Shown here: positions 1 through 12,587 of the stretch, one piece after another
Numbering within the stretch: the first letter of the stretch is position 1
Layout of the letters: each line of letters begins with the position of its first letter
NCBI GenBank assembly: GCA_947359465.1
Contig: OX375880.1
Coordinates: 22,892,714-22,956,713 of the forward strand
DNA: 64,000 nt
Reading direction: 5' to 3'
Source of the DNA: Metellina segmentata
Taxonomy: Eukaryota > Arthropoda > Arachnida > Araneae > Tetragnathidae
Translations under genes and position numbers: made by a program
The notes under the pieces: generated by a model
What the model was told of the DNA's origin: nothing
What the model saw: the letters and a program-made list of their open reading frames with translations, nothing else
Database searches by the model: none

Positions 1-389
1 TAATTGAACTCTAAGATTTATTTTACGAGCGCTGTTCACATGTGTGTGCTAAGTAGATCACCGTGGAAATCAATGTACAGTTGGTCTTCGGAAGATATAG
101 GAAGACAAAAGATCTTCCAAGTCTTTATACTGAATTAACAGCTGGTTATTTATGTTTTTTTTTTTAAATCTCGATTTGGGGGATGTTTTGTCCCTTGAAA
201 CATATCTCCACGTTTGTGTGCTGTGTTTTACTCTGGCAAATGAATGTGTTTCAAGTGCCGCTGAAAAAAAATACGCTCTTCTAAATTTCTTAGACTTAAG
301 CAACACGTTTCATATAATTTTACGATGAAGTGCGAAAAGTGACGCAATTAACAGCCGAGCAAATGCAACTCAAGCTTGTATCATCCTCG

Positions 390-1014
390 CAAACGTTTCT
401 CGCAACTCCCACCGGATTGCGTTTCAGGACACACTTGTCGACTTGGCGAGCAGTCGCAGCAGAGGGCCGCCAATTCCGGCGACGCGGAGCCGGTTACCCG
501 GCAACCCCTCCTCCCCCAACCGCCGGAATCTCCGAAGAGCGGCAACATTCTTCCCTCGCATCCTCACTCACCTCCTCAACCATTCCAGCCTCTCAATCCA
601 GTCGGCGAGAGCGTAATATCTCGGCGGTCTCCCCGTCAAAAATAAAGCGTTTGGCGCGCATCCACCGTTTTTCCACGCTAATCTATTTTTGAGATTTTTC
701 CGTTTCCACCCTCGCAAAAATCCGGCCGGCAGTCGGATTCCACCCTGCAGTCCGTTGTTTCCCCCGCTGTCTCTCCGCCGCGGCTGTTGATCCGTGCACC
801 TGCACCGACCGGACTGAGAGAGAGGCTCTCCGGTTGTCTTTTTTCCTTCCCGGATTTCTGGAGTCCACACCGGCAGACGATAAATTGACATGTGCAGTTG
901 AGAGGTTGCAGAGCACTCGATGGTCCATCAAGCGGAGTAGATTCCGTTTTATCCCTCTCTGGACAGTTCGGATTCAGAAACGACTATTTTTTTGAAAGAT
1001 GCGCGCATGAAATC
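390..1014 (+). promoter_or_regulatory. GC-rich, CpG-rich block: probable promoter and 5' leader exon
   Basis: Base composition rises sharply from the AT-rich surroundings into a block rich in CG dinucleotides and pyrimidine tracts (about 400-900). It ends at the donor-like sequence ATC|GTAAGTG with GT at 1015-1016. An ATG at 1007 (ATG AAA TC) lies just before this donor and stays open across it. An earlier ATG at 999 reads ATG CGC GCA TGA, a three-codon upstream ORF overlapping it. I infer a first exon that is mostly 5' untranslated region plus about eight coding bases. No clear TATA box was seen, and the transcription start cannot be placed. Short ORFs on both strands inside the block look like composition artefacts. 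Confidence 0.45.
1007..1014 (+). CDS. Predicted coding start of the host gene (end of exon 1)
   Basis: The sequence reads ATG AAA TC and then GTAAGTG, so the exon would end in phase 2. Joining it to the acceptor CACTTCCTAG at 2028 completes codon 3 as TCA and enters exactly the open frame of the exon at 2029-2377. The junction protein would begin MKSTRIPLSSPEFDGS. The phase match is seen in the sequence. That this ATG is used is an inference. The alternative is an internal start at ATG 2141, which has a good context (GGAAATGG). Confidence 0.4.
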
Positions 1015-2028
1015 GTAAGTGTTGCCAAATTCTGAAAGAAAAATATCGACATTTTTTTTTGTTCAGTTGATTGAATGCATTCGAATAAATAATATTCGTA
1101 TCGTAATTCGTATCGATATCGTCAGTGTTGCCAAATTCTGAAAGGAAAATATCTTAATTTTTTTTAATGTATTGGAATAAATAATATTGTGAGAAAGGAA
1201 TCAAAAAATCTTTTTGTTGATTAAAGAAGTTACTTATCGTTTGAAGAAACATAACCGAGAACATTCGACATAATGTTTTGCTATTAGGTGTTTCTTCGAA
1301 AATATCCACATGGTAAATGGCTGCATGTTCTGGAGAATGAGAATTAAGATTATCTATGCAAAATATGTCAAATGAAGCGATTATTTGAAGCTTCGATTTT
1401 CTTATGATAGAAAAAACTAAAGCACATTTTCCGATCAAACGATTTCGAGATTAGAACTTTATGCGTAAAAAGAAAAAAATCGTTTTCTCTTCAGTGGAAA
1501 ACTGTTACAAGAGACCAAGAATCTTAGCAGATACTGAAATATTGTATTGTTTACGGAAGATATATAACTTATATGAGCTAGTTTTTGTATAATGTGCATT
1601 GCCTGATTTTTGATACGACTCGTCTAAGAAAAGTTGTTTATTAGACTGTTTAAATGGTGAAAGCGGTTTTGAGGGAAAATTTATCGTGGAATTTTGAGTC
1701 GCAAAATTGAAAACTGAAATCCACACGAATGAACCATTTCTTCATAGATACTAAACGGTTTTTACAGTTAAATCTTCAAGTAGAAACCCTTATTTAAATA
1801 TTGTTTAACGATTAAACTCGCGGAGAGATTAACAGTCATTGCAATATTGCTAGAACTTTTCCACCTTTAACCACCAAGAACTCTTTCTTTCTCATCTGGT
1901 ATGAAGACACAACTATTCTATTTTATGCATTAAGAAGGACAAAGTACTAAATAGAACACTTCAGAATAAGATACATTTTCAACGGAAGCAGAAAAGGAAA
2001 TTGATGGTGTTTCGAAGCCACTTCCTAG

Positions 2029-2377
2029 AACCCGAATCCCACTCTCGTCTCCGGAGTTTGATGGTTCGTTTTTGGGTCGTGCCGGGTTCGTAAAAAATCT
2101 ATTCAAAGTGGAGTCCGGCGTTGATCGCCCGGGCAAGGAAATGGGTAAAGTGCCTAAGAAGAGCAAGAAGATGTTTCAGAAGAGGAAGTCCTCCGGGACG
2201 GTCACTTCTTTCAAGAAGCTTCAGCTGTCCCTCCTGAACACGGACATCATGAGGAAGGCTGCCACCGGAAGGGCCTCCTCCACCCTCTTGCCCAAGAAAC
2301 CCATTGAACTCACCAAGTTCCCCGAGTACATGGAGATGATTCGCAAGTACGACGTCATCCTGAGGACAGAGTTCCAG
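2029..2377 (+). CDS. Coding exon of an unrecognised host gene, basic N-terminal region
   Basis: The frame is open from 1970 to 2428 and is clearly more GC-rich than its flanks, with codon-like third positions (many C or G). It ends at CAG|GTAAGT, an excellent donor with the boundary at 2377/2378 in phase 0. The best acceptor compatible with exon 1 is CTTCCTAG at 2021-2028; a weaker alternative is AACGGAAG ending at 1987. The encoded segment has SSPEFDGSFLGRAGF near its start, then a strongly basic Lys/Arg/Ser stretch (about 2141-2200, including KVPKKSKKMFQKRKS), then a Leu-rich stretch, and ends FPEYMEMIRKYDVILRTEFQ. Such a basic Ser-rich N-terminus could be a nuclear or membrane-proximal regulatory region, but I do not recognise the family. 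The continuation lies beyond the donor, and no phase-compatible downstream exon was identified in the window. I am confident that it is a real exon and do not claim a function. Confidence 0.75.
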
Positions 2378-2630
2378 GTAAGTCCTGCCTGCTTTAATTT
2401 GGTACTCCATAGCATTCAGTTTAATTGACTCCTTTAATTTCTTAATGCGTTTGCTTCCGTTTTAAATATATACCAGAAGACAGCATCCGAGCTCGACTTT
2501 CTTATTTGCTCATATCCCCAGGTGCAGAATTATATTCAGTGTTCTGAAACACAACTCCAAGCAATTGCAATTGTTCTACAGGCATTTTGTCCGAATTTTG
2601 AATACTGCAGTAAAATAAAAAACACAATTA
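2378..2630 (+). other. Start of a long intron after the 2029-2377 exon
   Basis: GTAAGTCC opens the intron at 2378. The following sequence quickly becomes AT-rich and frame-less. The intron could extend for many kilobases, because no phase-0 exon continuing the reading frame was found. Confidence 0.5.
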
Positions 2631-2694
2631 TCGGCTAAATATGTATTTTTATTACATATTTATAATAAAATACCAAAATTAATTTACTTACTTT

Positions 2695-2885
2695 ATTTAA
2701 AACCAAGGCATACTTTCAGAATTTGCAATTATGTCGATAACTTTTGAAGTTAAATATTTTGTCATTGACATAGAAGATGTGTTATTTATTTGATTTATCA
2801 AACCGTCCCCCCCTAAGGCATGCGGTGTAGTTTTGGGTTGCGAACAACCCCGCACAGCACATACATTGCCGCCTATGTTTCTCAA
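2695..2885 (-). pseudogene. Possible THAP-type zinc-finger N-terminal fragment (transposon relic)
   Basis: A 62-residue minus-strand ORF begins MRNIGGNVCAVRGCSQPKT. A C-x4-C pair just after the start, in the context GN-CAVRGCS, resembles the first half of a THAP zinc finger (C-x2-4-C...C-x2-H), which is common in arthropod P-type and other transposases. The second Cys/His pair and the downstream AVPTIF-like signature are not visible, and the rest of the ORF is AT-rich. The match is by eye only. It could be chance. Confidence 0.25.
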
Positions 2886-5800
2886 TATTACAATACAATT
2901 ACGCTTACTAATATAACATTATTCTATGCAATTGGTAGTTGTAGAAAGAAAACTACTTTGGACTAGTAAAAAGTCAAGGCAAGGCCTTAAGATCATAGCC
3001 AATCGACTTCTTGAAATAAGACTAGAAGATCTATCATAGATGTGTTATTTATAAAGTATTTGAGGGAATTTAGGCGGTGTAGGGAGGTTGTTAAGTAGCT
3101 AGAAAAGAAAGAAAAGGCGTGGTAAGGAACACGCTTTGCACTGCAGAACATCATAACTTATGATTGAAGAAAAAAACGGCCAACATTTTGATAAAATTAA
3201 GGAAAAATTGTTCTGCAAAGACTTTGTTCTGCGACGTACGTCACAGTTTTAAGCACTTTATGTTCCCGGGCTCATATCTATTAATGGCAAAGAGTTGTTA
3301 CTCTCATTTCATTTCCTATTTCAATCCATTAAGATGGATATAGCACTCCCATATTCACACGAATAGATTTTATTACCTTAAAATTAAATAAAATTTTCCG
3401 AATATATAGCAGCATTTCATTTACTCTTACTGGTGTTAATTCTTATTTCCAATAAAAGCCATGACAGAGATAGGACATATCAGTCAGATTACCACAATTA
3501 GGTTCTGAACGTCTTCAATTTCGTCTCATTGCCTTGTTCAAAAGCTATTCGGCATATTTTGATGCCAAATTTATTTTTGCTCATATTTTTGTTCGCTGAC
3601 ATCTATCATACAGATTTCTTATTGTTTTCTGTTACCAGACTGCTGAAGAATTTCATTAGTGACGATCTCTGCAGCAATCTTCGCAGCTTCATAGCTCAAA
3701 TAAAGCATATTTAAACCAAAATTCATCAGGCAAAATTGCCGGATGAATTCCGTAACGATGGATTTTATGTTGTTTATATCTGTTGCTATTTGACAATAAA
3801 CAGATAACATCGCTTTATGCACCAAACACGTTAGTGAATATAAGTCTAAACAACAAGATGTTGGCATTTAAATGGGCTTAACTGCATAATTGGAGCAAAA
3901 AATATATAAAAATTACAAATATTGAACAGAATATCGCAATGACTTTTGCAAAGTAATACTACATACATCTGTTTAGTTTTGTATTCCCCGAAAAGAAATT
4001 ATACACTGATCATGAATATTTTAGCAGGAATAAACAAAAATACTCGTAATCTTTTGATTAACCAATGTTCCACGAGACCTTGTTATCTTTGCTCTGAGGT
4101 TTCAAGGTAAATAATAATTCTAAAACTTACTTTGACTATCATATATTATTCTGAGGTGGATGTTACAATATCTCAATGTATATTACTATATCTTTTAATA
4201 CTTAATTTTCAAATGCTGGTAGAAAAGAAATATGTCTTGCCTCGATGGAACAAAAAAACTGTTTTTATTCTAAGGATGAACCAGAGTATATATATATCAG
4301 TACGCAATATCAAACTATTCGTATACTTTCCAAAATAATGTTTAGATTCTTATTTCATTTAGATGAAGCAATCTTACCAATTATTTTGCTTGAAAGCATC
4401 TTTAAAAAGTTTCAAGAGCGTTTAATTTTGTTTGCTTTAGGTATCAACATTAGTCATGCCATCAAATGACATTTAAACTCCATCTTCATCATTCTTTGTG
4501 ATAGGTTATTTCGATTTGTTTTATGAAAAATATGGAATGATGTCAAATATACTGCAAAAATATATGTACTCAAGGCAGTTACAGTCCTATGTATTATTTA
4601 AACGGTATAAACAAAATTGGGATTGCCTTGTCGATAAATAAAAAGTACTTTTTTTTACATACAGAATACAATAGTACTTAACTTTGTGACTGTCTTTAAA
4701 TTATGATGCAAATAATTTATGACCAGGAAAATAGTTATATTATATTTTTAATATACTCTCATAAATGATTCTAAAGCAATCATGAAGTAAATGGATAAAA
4801 GTAATATCACGTATGTATGATCTCCAAAATATTTTTCTCATTTAACATTTTTGCCCTTTTATGGAAGTAAAAACGAATAAAAAATAATAAAAGACGTCTT
4901 TTATTATTGTTATTGACGTCTTTTATTATTGTTCTTGACGTCTTTAATCTTATTTTCAAAAATATTAAATGATGATAAAAGAAACATTAAGCAGTATTTT
5001 ACTACACCAGAGATTTGATCCTAATGTTACTTTAATAATAAAAATTCGAAATTATTATTTTACTTAATTACATAGTGATAAAAATACCTTAAAATATGAA
5101 AAGATAGTTCAAATAAATAATTAACGTAATAGAAAATTTTTGTATGTAAAAATGTATAACGTAACACAATTACGTTCGTAGAGAGAGAACAATGAAAATT
5201 TATGCTTTCAACTTTTACAAAACTCAGTGCAATTTAAAGAAAGCACTCAAACCTGCACCTGAATTTCCAGTAATAATCGAGTTAGTCACTCTAAAGTGCG
5301 CTGTATTCAAATTTACTGTGACCAGCTGCTTAGTACTTCAGTAACTGTTTTCCCCAAAATTTACTATTAGGTCTTATGCTTCTCGGATAGATTTTCTATG
5401 GATCCTTTATTTGTTTGGAAAAGGACCTGAATCTGTAGTTCATGGTAGACTATTCCTAGACTGTATTACAAGATGTCGATTAAATTAATCTGACAATTTG
5501 GCCAATTCGATTAACTGTCTCTTTAGATAGAGCATTCATTAGTCATTCCTGTCTACATATTTGTTTATGACGATATTATTTTCGTATGCGTGACATATTT
5601 ACGTTGTTCAAAACTCGATCTATTCACAAATGAACCAGTACTACAATATTTGCATTACTGGCATAGTTTTGAGAACTCATGGTAATTTCATTCTATGTTC
5701 GAAGACTATTCTATCAGACCTGCCTTTTATCCATTATTTAATGACACCTATGTACTACTACCATATCTCGTGCATGCTTCCATTATTAAATAGATTATTT

Positions 5801-6930
5801 ATCCTTCCTTTGTTAAATAGATTGTTTTATAAAGTCAGTAATATTTGCATAAAATGGCATAGTTGTGATAATTTTATCTCAGAGAATTTTACGCGAAGTG
5901 GTAAACTTTTATAATAACACAGGTTAATTTAGCTTTCAGGATTATTACAATAATTGTATTTTAGAGATGTAGAAAGTAACAACACGTACAAAATTTCTGT
6001 GTATAATTTCATTAACATTTTAGTTTAAAAATTGGGGTAGGTATAAAAAAAGAGATATATTGTAAACAAAACACAGTAAAATTATTTGAGATTACACATA
6101 AACTAGAGCCCTAATATTGCCCACAGCTAAAATTTAATTTAACATAAGAGTTATGTTCCTTAGATGAAATATATTAGAGCAATGACGACAATCCATAAAG
6201 GAAGGCAGATACATTTTCTGTGAATTTATCTTGTTTACTCAAAAAGGAGGCCTATTTTATATAGTATTAGAGAATACTATAGCTAGAGTCTAGTTTTTAT
6301 GCTTGTGTTATTGGTACAGCTAGAACCAAAATAAAATGTTTCTAATATTATTTAGTTGACCTCACTGTCACAGCCAAGACCATAAAATGCTACGTTGACG
6401 GTATTTCCTGATATGAACGTCGTAACAAAACAAACGTATGACGAGCATACATTATGCACGAACCTACATAATAACACAGACCTATCAAATAAATTTAAAA
6501 TTTGTCCTAAAGTTTTCATACGCTAGACAAGTGACTACTTTAAAATGTTTGGGTATAAATATTTAATCCGCATTGAGGATAATCTAACAAATTTATTGTT
6601 ATTCTGTGGAAGCATCACATCGAAGGAATTCAACATACAGCACAAAATCGAAACACCACATCTAAAAACTTTCTTGGATAGCAGCAATATAACACCATTC
6701 GTAACAGCACAGCATATAAACTATCATCGACATACAAGTAAAATATTCTCAAAATTTTCAAGATATTAGTTTGTTAGTTTTTCAAGGACCGGAATCTGGT
6801 GAACTTTAGAGTGGTTACGTTCATTAACTATTTTTTCTTTGTGTCAGATGCTTTCTTGAAAAATACACTTAGTGAGTTCAGCTTAGTGAGCACACTTTTC
6901 CCTTCCGTTTTCTCAGAACTATTTTTTTTA
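2886..6930. other. AT-rich non-coding stretch
   Basis: No ORF with coding character and no RNA gene was recognised over this stretch. There are only short AT-rich ORFs with no domain features. A small direct repeat lies at about 4890-4945: a GACGTC plus TTTTATTATTGTT motif occurring three times. The stretch probably lies within the first gene's long intron or in intergenic DNA. Confidence 0.5.
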
Positions 6931-7997
6931 CTTAGTGTGTTTCACTTGTGAGCCGGGCATCACCGTAGCTCCGTGGATTTGCCCACTGCGCTAGGAACCT
7001 GTGAGTTGTAGATGGCTCAGTAAAACGTTTTCCTTGTGCATAGGACAACTTATTTAGCATTGTTTGGCGCAGCTTGTTCAAATATGGCTCTTGCACCATA
7101 AAACTTTACTTAGTGTGTTTCACTTGTGAGCTGGGAAACACCGTGTCTCAGTGTGTTTGTCCACTGCGATAGAAACCTGTGAGTTGTAGGTGGCTCAGTA
7201 AAAGTTTTCCATGTGTGTAGGACAACTTACTTAGCATTGTTTGGTGCTGCTTGGTCAAATATAGTTCTTGCACCATTAAACTTTACTTAGTGTGTTTCAC
7301 TTATGAGCTGGGAAACACCGTGGCTCAGTGTGTTTGTCCACTGCGATAGAAACCTGTGAGTTGTAGATGACTCAGTAAAAAGTTTTCCTTGTGCATAGGA
7401 CAAATTACTTAGCATTGTTTGGCGCAGCTTGTTCAAATATGGCTCTTGCACCATTAAACTTTACTTAGTGTGTTTCACTTATGAGCTGGGAAACACCGTG
7501 GCTCAGTGTGTTTGTCCACTGCGATAGAAACCTGTGAGTTGTAGATGGCTCAGTAAAAAGTTTTCCTTGTGCATAGGACAAATTACTTAGCATTGTTTGG
7601 CGCAGCTTGTTCAAATATGGCTCTTGCACCATTAAACTTTACTTAGTGTGTTTCACTTATGAGCTGGGAAACACCGTGGCTCAGTGTGTTTGTCCACTGC
7701 GATAGAAACCTGTGAGTTGTAGATGGCTCAGTAAAAAGTTTTCCTTGTGCATAGGACAAATTACTTAGCATTGTTTGGCGCAGCTTGTTCAAATATGGCT
7801 CTTGCACCATTAAACTTTACTTAGTGTGTTTCACTTATGAGCTGGGAAACACCGTGGCTCAGTGTGTTTGTCCACTGCGCTAGGAACTTGTGAGTTAAAG
7901 GTATCTCAGTAAAAAGTGTGCTTTTTCTTGAGTGTAGATCAACTTACTTAGCATTGCTTGGTCAGATATGGCCCTTGTACCATAAAACAACCAATTA
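6931..7997 (+). repeat. Tandem array, six units of 178 bp, SINE-derived in appearance
   Basis: The phrase CTTAGTGTGTTTCACTT recurs at 6931, 7109, 7286, 7464, 7642 and 7820, giving a period of 177-178 bp. Each unit carries CACCGTGGCTCAGTGTG, which looks like a tRNA A-box. About 55 bp later comes a degenerate CCTGTGAGTTG in the B-box position, and the unit ends GTTCAAATATGGCTCTTGCACCATAAA. That end resembles the 3' end of the SINEs at 13375-13585 (minus) and 54150-54215 (plus). Units 3-5 are nearly identical to each other, while the outer units diverge, as expected from unequal exchange. Confidence 0.85.
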
Positions 7998-8812
7998 CTT
8001 TCATATCGACTTTATAAAAAATGGTTATGGAACAGTGTCGAAAAACAATGGAATTATAAAGAATGGTGATTTTTTCTCTCCTTTTCCCATTAGTAAGGTA
8101 TTTTGTTAGCCACATTATGGATACAAAATCGGTTTCAATTTACTTATTATTGATTATAATTTGTTGATATAGTTCATTTGCTGTAATAATCAAACATGGA
8201 GTTAATGTCTACTTAATTAGATTTAATTAACGCTTTAGTCGCTAAGTATGTCTGCCATGTTGATGCTTGGAATCTCTGCAGGAGGCCATCAACCCCAAAG
8301 AAGCGATGAAGTGATGCGAGAGGAGATCTATCATTATTATGGACATTCCTTGCATAAAAACCTATTTCCGGGAAAAACGGAAATTATTGCGAGCCTGCAA
8401 ATAAACGGAAGATATATCTCCGGCGAAGCGAATATTCCAGTGATCAGAGAGATTTCTTTTCGTTAATGTAATATCCAAAGCGCTTTTTTATTCTGACTGA
8501 CTGCTGCACAATCTTCCTTTAGAGATTCTTCGTTCTAGCAGGGTAGCAACAATTGGTAATGCAGCAACAAAACGAAATAATATTACACGCTATGAATATA
8601 GCTCGAAGTGTCAGTTCAGTAGTCGAGTCATCTTCCCGTAAAGAAAGATTCGCGATTTTCGTTCTGTGTTGTCAGTATTTTTTTCTTGTCTGTCATCACA
8701 ATTGCTGTTGCAAGAAAAAAAAGGAAAATAATTTATCGAAGCAGAGCAAGAAATGTCGATCGTTTTCTATTCTTGCCTATTGTTTTATTTGTAATCTTTG
8801 CTATACAATTTC

Positions 8813-8932
8813 AATGGTTCAAAATTACGTGGTGTTGTCCTGGGATATTTCCCTTAGGGATTGATCCCGGACAGTCGTCAATACCCCTTTGTGTTGCTAT
8901 AGTACAATTTTAATTAAAATTACCTTACTTTA
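8813..8932 (+). mobile_element. 3' fragment of the common SINE (ATTACC-tail family)
   Basis: The fragment contains the family body phrases GGTTCAAAATTACG, a GTGTTGTCCT segment, TTTCCCTTAGGGATTGATCC and TTGTGTTGCTATAGTAC, and ends AAAATTACC. The tRNA-like head is missing, so the copy is 5' truncated. Confidence 0.75.
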
Positions 8933-9089
8933 CTATACATTCGAGTTTTTTTTCTAAAACTAACGCTGTAAGTGTAAATTTAAAGACGTAACACCACATT
9001 GTTATGCTAATGGATGACGCTACTTGTGTGGTACACTGCCAAGAATATTTATTTTTTTATTAGCATATCGTTGCTTTGCTATAAAGGGC

Positions 9090-9380
9090 AGGTAGTTAGG
9101 TGAATTAACATCGCTCTGGAACAGCACAGAGTGCTAATGGTGACCGTCCGAGATAAATCCCGAAGGGAAAATCCGAAGACACCATCTCGTACTTTGAACC
9201 TTAGTCATATGAGACAACAACTGAGCTTGCACCCCATTCTCCAAACTTCCACACCACGCCAAAGTGAGCACATTTGAGGCCTCGATAGATTCAACATTCA
9301 TCAGTTAGATCGAGTTTCGAACTCGCAACCCTCCGACTTCCAAACCTGTTCTCTTCCAAATAGGCTACAGCGGCCCCACT
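9090..9380 (-). mobile_element. SINE copy with type II tRNA-like head
   Basis: The minus-strand reading has a head containing GGTTGCGAGTTCGAAACTCG (B-box) near 9310-9350, then the shared body and the 3' phrases near 9100. It is diverged. Its head differs from the GGTTCGAATCC head of the copies at 13.0-14.0 kb although the body is the same. Confidence 0.75.
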
Positions 9381-10056
9381 ATACAATACAATATAATTTT
9401 TTGGGTTTATGAAGTTTTAATATTAATTGGTAAAAACTACACACACACTAAACTGGTTTTAAAAGCCTATTCGATTTAAATAAACTATGAAGCCTATGTT
9501 TAAGATTTTTAATCATTATATTTCATAACAGTTTTACAATTTGGTAGCTAACATGTTATTCTTGAATATTTTTGATTTCCAGACTTTCACGCAAAGTTTT
9601 TATAGTAAAGCGACGATATATACGTGAAATTAAAAGTAAACAAATGTAAATTATAAGCGAAAAATATACGCTAAGAACATTGATACATCCTTCAGAGATC
9701 AAATACCGAATTTATCTTAAATGGGAAAAAAGTTAATGACCTCGAAGAATACGAAAGGAGATGTATCAAATAATTTAAACTTGTGTTGAATACGTAAAGG
9801 TACGTAATGTGGAAGATCTGAATTTAAAAGATTGCAAATGTAGGGCAAAGGTCTTTGTTTTGTTTTGAATGAATCAAACGCTAAATAACACGCGACAAAA
9901 TTAAATAAGATTCATAAGTGAATACACAATTAATCATAAAATCCACCATTTGAGGTATATTAATAAAAAAATAAGAATTATCGATTGAACATGGTATTTA
10001 CCACATATCAACTAAATGATTTGACACGCGCACACATATAAAACAAACTTTGAATA

Positions 10057-10703
10057 CTAGGGGGCCTGCCCACTGCTCGCTAACGCTCGCCAACCCCCGG
10101 AGGATTGCTTCGCAATCCTCATTGGTTCGCTGCGCGAACATATGCTCGCCTCAATGAAGACATGTGTCCTACCAGAAGGGATTGTTTACAAAATATGTTA
10201 CCAAAAAAATGTTTTTCAAATCTAAATTTGCTGTATTACAGAAAAAATATATACAGTATCTCTAAAATCGGAATTCAAATGAAAACTTTGTGCAAATTTT
10301 GACTCGAAATGTGAGCGTTGCTTTGGAAATTGAATACCCAGCATGTTGTTTGTGTGTACATTTTCCCAGCACTCAAACGACCCACACTTTTTCATTGAGT
10401 TTGTTGCCGAAAGTTGTAGTGCAAGTGTCTTGTTGAACTATAATTGATGGTTCTGAAAAGGACCGTTTTGGCCCTGAAATGGCCCTGAAAAGATCATCCG
10501 CTTTCTTTGATTTCTATTATAAACTAACTGCAACAGCTCATTAAAATTTCCTTTTTTTTTTCAATAAAATTTCATCCGATAACGCTATAAATTCAATCGA
10601 AGCGCGAGACTTCGCGATAAACAAACAATCGTACAGTATTTCCAAAACGCGATTACAAATAACGTCTTTTTTGTGAGCCACGTAAGAGAATTATATATAT
10701 AGA
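10057..10703 (-). mobile_element. Non-autonomous Helitron, family 2, copy C
   Basis: Read on the minus strand, the element begins TCTATATATATAATTCTC at 10703 and ends in CTAG at 10057. The flanking host bases are A on the left and T on the right, the AT target expected for Helitrons. Near the 3' end lie several GC-rich hairpins, including a 9-bp stem GAGGATTGC/GCAATCCTC and GTTCGC/GCGAAC. There is no coding capacity. Homologous copies occur at 18095 and 18744, with a relic at 39565-39845. Confidence 0.8.
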
Positions 10704-10709
10704 TAACAG

Positions 10710-12580
10710 AGTATATTAAAACAGAGCTTACGTTGTTTTTATTCCATTTCCAAATACCATTCATGTTTTTTTTCATTTACTTTAACTTGTTTTGCGCATT
10801 GGAATAGAATTGGAATATTTGCAAAAGGTCCCAATAAATTTTTCATCAAAAAAAAAATTCTTATTAGTGCTGGATTTAATCAGGTTTTCATCTAAAATAT
10901 CAATTCGTATAAGTTTTCTACATAATGGTGTATTTACCCATGTTTGTTTGCATTTTTTCCCCTTTCAATTTTAGAAAGCAGCGCCCAATCATATCTGCTT
11001 TCATTGTTTCATTTGACAAGTGCAGCTCAAGCTTAGATTATGAGTGTACAATACAAAATTACACAATGAAATTAAATTATATACAGTATAATCTATAAAA
11101 CAAAAAGACAATGGCGATCACTAAAACTAACGAATTCAGTCTTGAAATCTTTCATGAAGTATTATTTCAGTTCAAATTCAATTAAAACTACTAGTACTGA
11201 TTAATTAATTTTCAATTAATTAAAAACCCTCAATTCCCATTGAGAAGATTTTCCATAGTGTGAAAATTGTGTTATTTTCAAAATATGTTTCAGGACAAGG
11301 TGGATGCACAAATATTGAACATGTTCCACATTGCGTGAAGTCCAGGTATTCCATATTACGGTATACACATGGTTCAACGGAAAGCTAAAACTTAATTTAA
11401 GGAAAAACAAGTGTAACAGGAAATTAGTATTAAATATTCACAGACAACGCATTTCATAGTAAATAATACATTTAAATGTTTTTGAACTTATATTTCCTTA
11501 AATAAATGACTTTAAATGAGCCTCTAATATGTCTTCAGTACTTCGAAATATAGAAAACGCGTCTATATAAAAAAAAGATTATCAACTGACATTCAAAACA
11601 GAATATGAGTACACTTGATTCTATGTTAAAAAACATAGAATCGTTTTATAGAAATTCCCGTAGATTTGAATAATTTTTCGTTGAGATATTGCGGTGTTCT
11701 ATAAAAATGAGCCTTAAAACGCGTTCTTACTTGAAAAAAAGACCTCCGCTTTTAACTAAACTCGAAAATTAATTATTTTGGTGATTTTTGAATTTTAACA
11801 AATGTTACAACAAAACACAATGTTGAGGAGTAACAAAAAAATATTTATTTCATGAAATCATTACCGAGTGAAATTGAAACAACGGATCATGTTTTCGGAC
11901 GGTGCTTGGTAAGAAAGTATGAACGACTTTGGATGTGTGTAACTAAGAAGAATCAGTTTTAAAATAGTTTAGTTTTAACGATAGCTTGTTTTTTTTTAAA
12001 CTTTTGCGGAATAGTTTGTAGATAATTATGTAAAACCATTATAAATACCTAGCATAAATTAAAACAGTTAATTTAACCAAACTCCAGAATGTAATATCAT
12101 AAATTTGATTTACATGTTTGAACTTTTTCCGCTCTCTCTCTCTAAAAGTACAAATTTAATTTTTCTCTTACTTTTAACAATTCGGCATCAGTTCATTGTA
12201 AAATGGATCGCAGCAAAAGTTTTATCGTACTCATTTTTCATTAGGGAGATATTTTATTATTAGTGGTTGAATATATATGGAGCTAATTACCGACAGTAAA
12301 AAATATTCGTATCTAGTTTCCGATATTTCATAATAGATATCGAAATTTTAATGACTTTTCTGTCGTAACTTTTTGCTCTTCAAGCCGAGAAAGGAAGAAT
12401 CGGAAATATTCACAGCGTACTTTCATTTTAGTATCACTTTCATTTTTTCAAACTATGTTATTAAGATTAATGATGATTTCAATTCCAGTTTCGGCGTTTC
12501 ATTTTTTATGGATTTGGCAATCCTAATATTCTGAAAATAAATTCGTTTGACCAAAGGATTTTATGACGGTTTGAATAATG
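10710..12580. other. AT-rich non-coding stretch with one short perfect hairpin
   Basis: No gene was recognised. A short inverted repeat at 11617-11642 (GATTCTATGTT, four A, AACATAGAATC) could form an 11-bp stem. Otherwise only AT-rich low-complexity sequence was seen. Confidence 0.5.
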
Positions 12581-12587
12581 GGTGTTA

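Noticed and set aside
330..692. ORFs of 120, 107 and 89 residues in the GC-rich block
   Set aside because: Overlapping frames on both strands with Pro/Ser/Arg bias are explained by GC-rich leader sequence. There is no domain, and the only splice-compatible start is at 1007.
2099..2410. 103-residue minus-strand ORF opposite the coding exon
   Set aside because: It is a shadow of the plus-strand exon, which has the donor and protein-like sequence.
8248..8466. 72-residue ORF with slightly raised GC after a CTGCAG
   Set aside because: There is no convincing polypyrimidine tract, no downstream donor and no motif. It is not distinguishable from chance.
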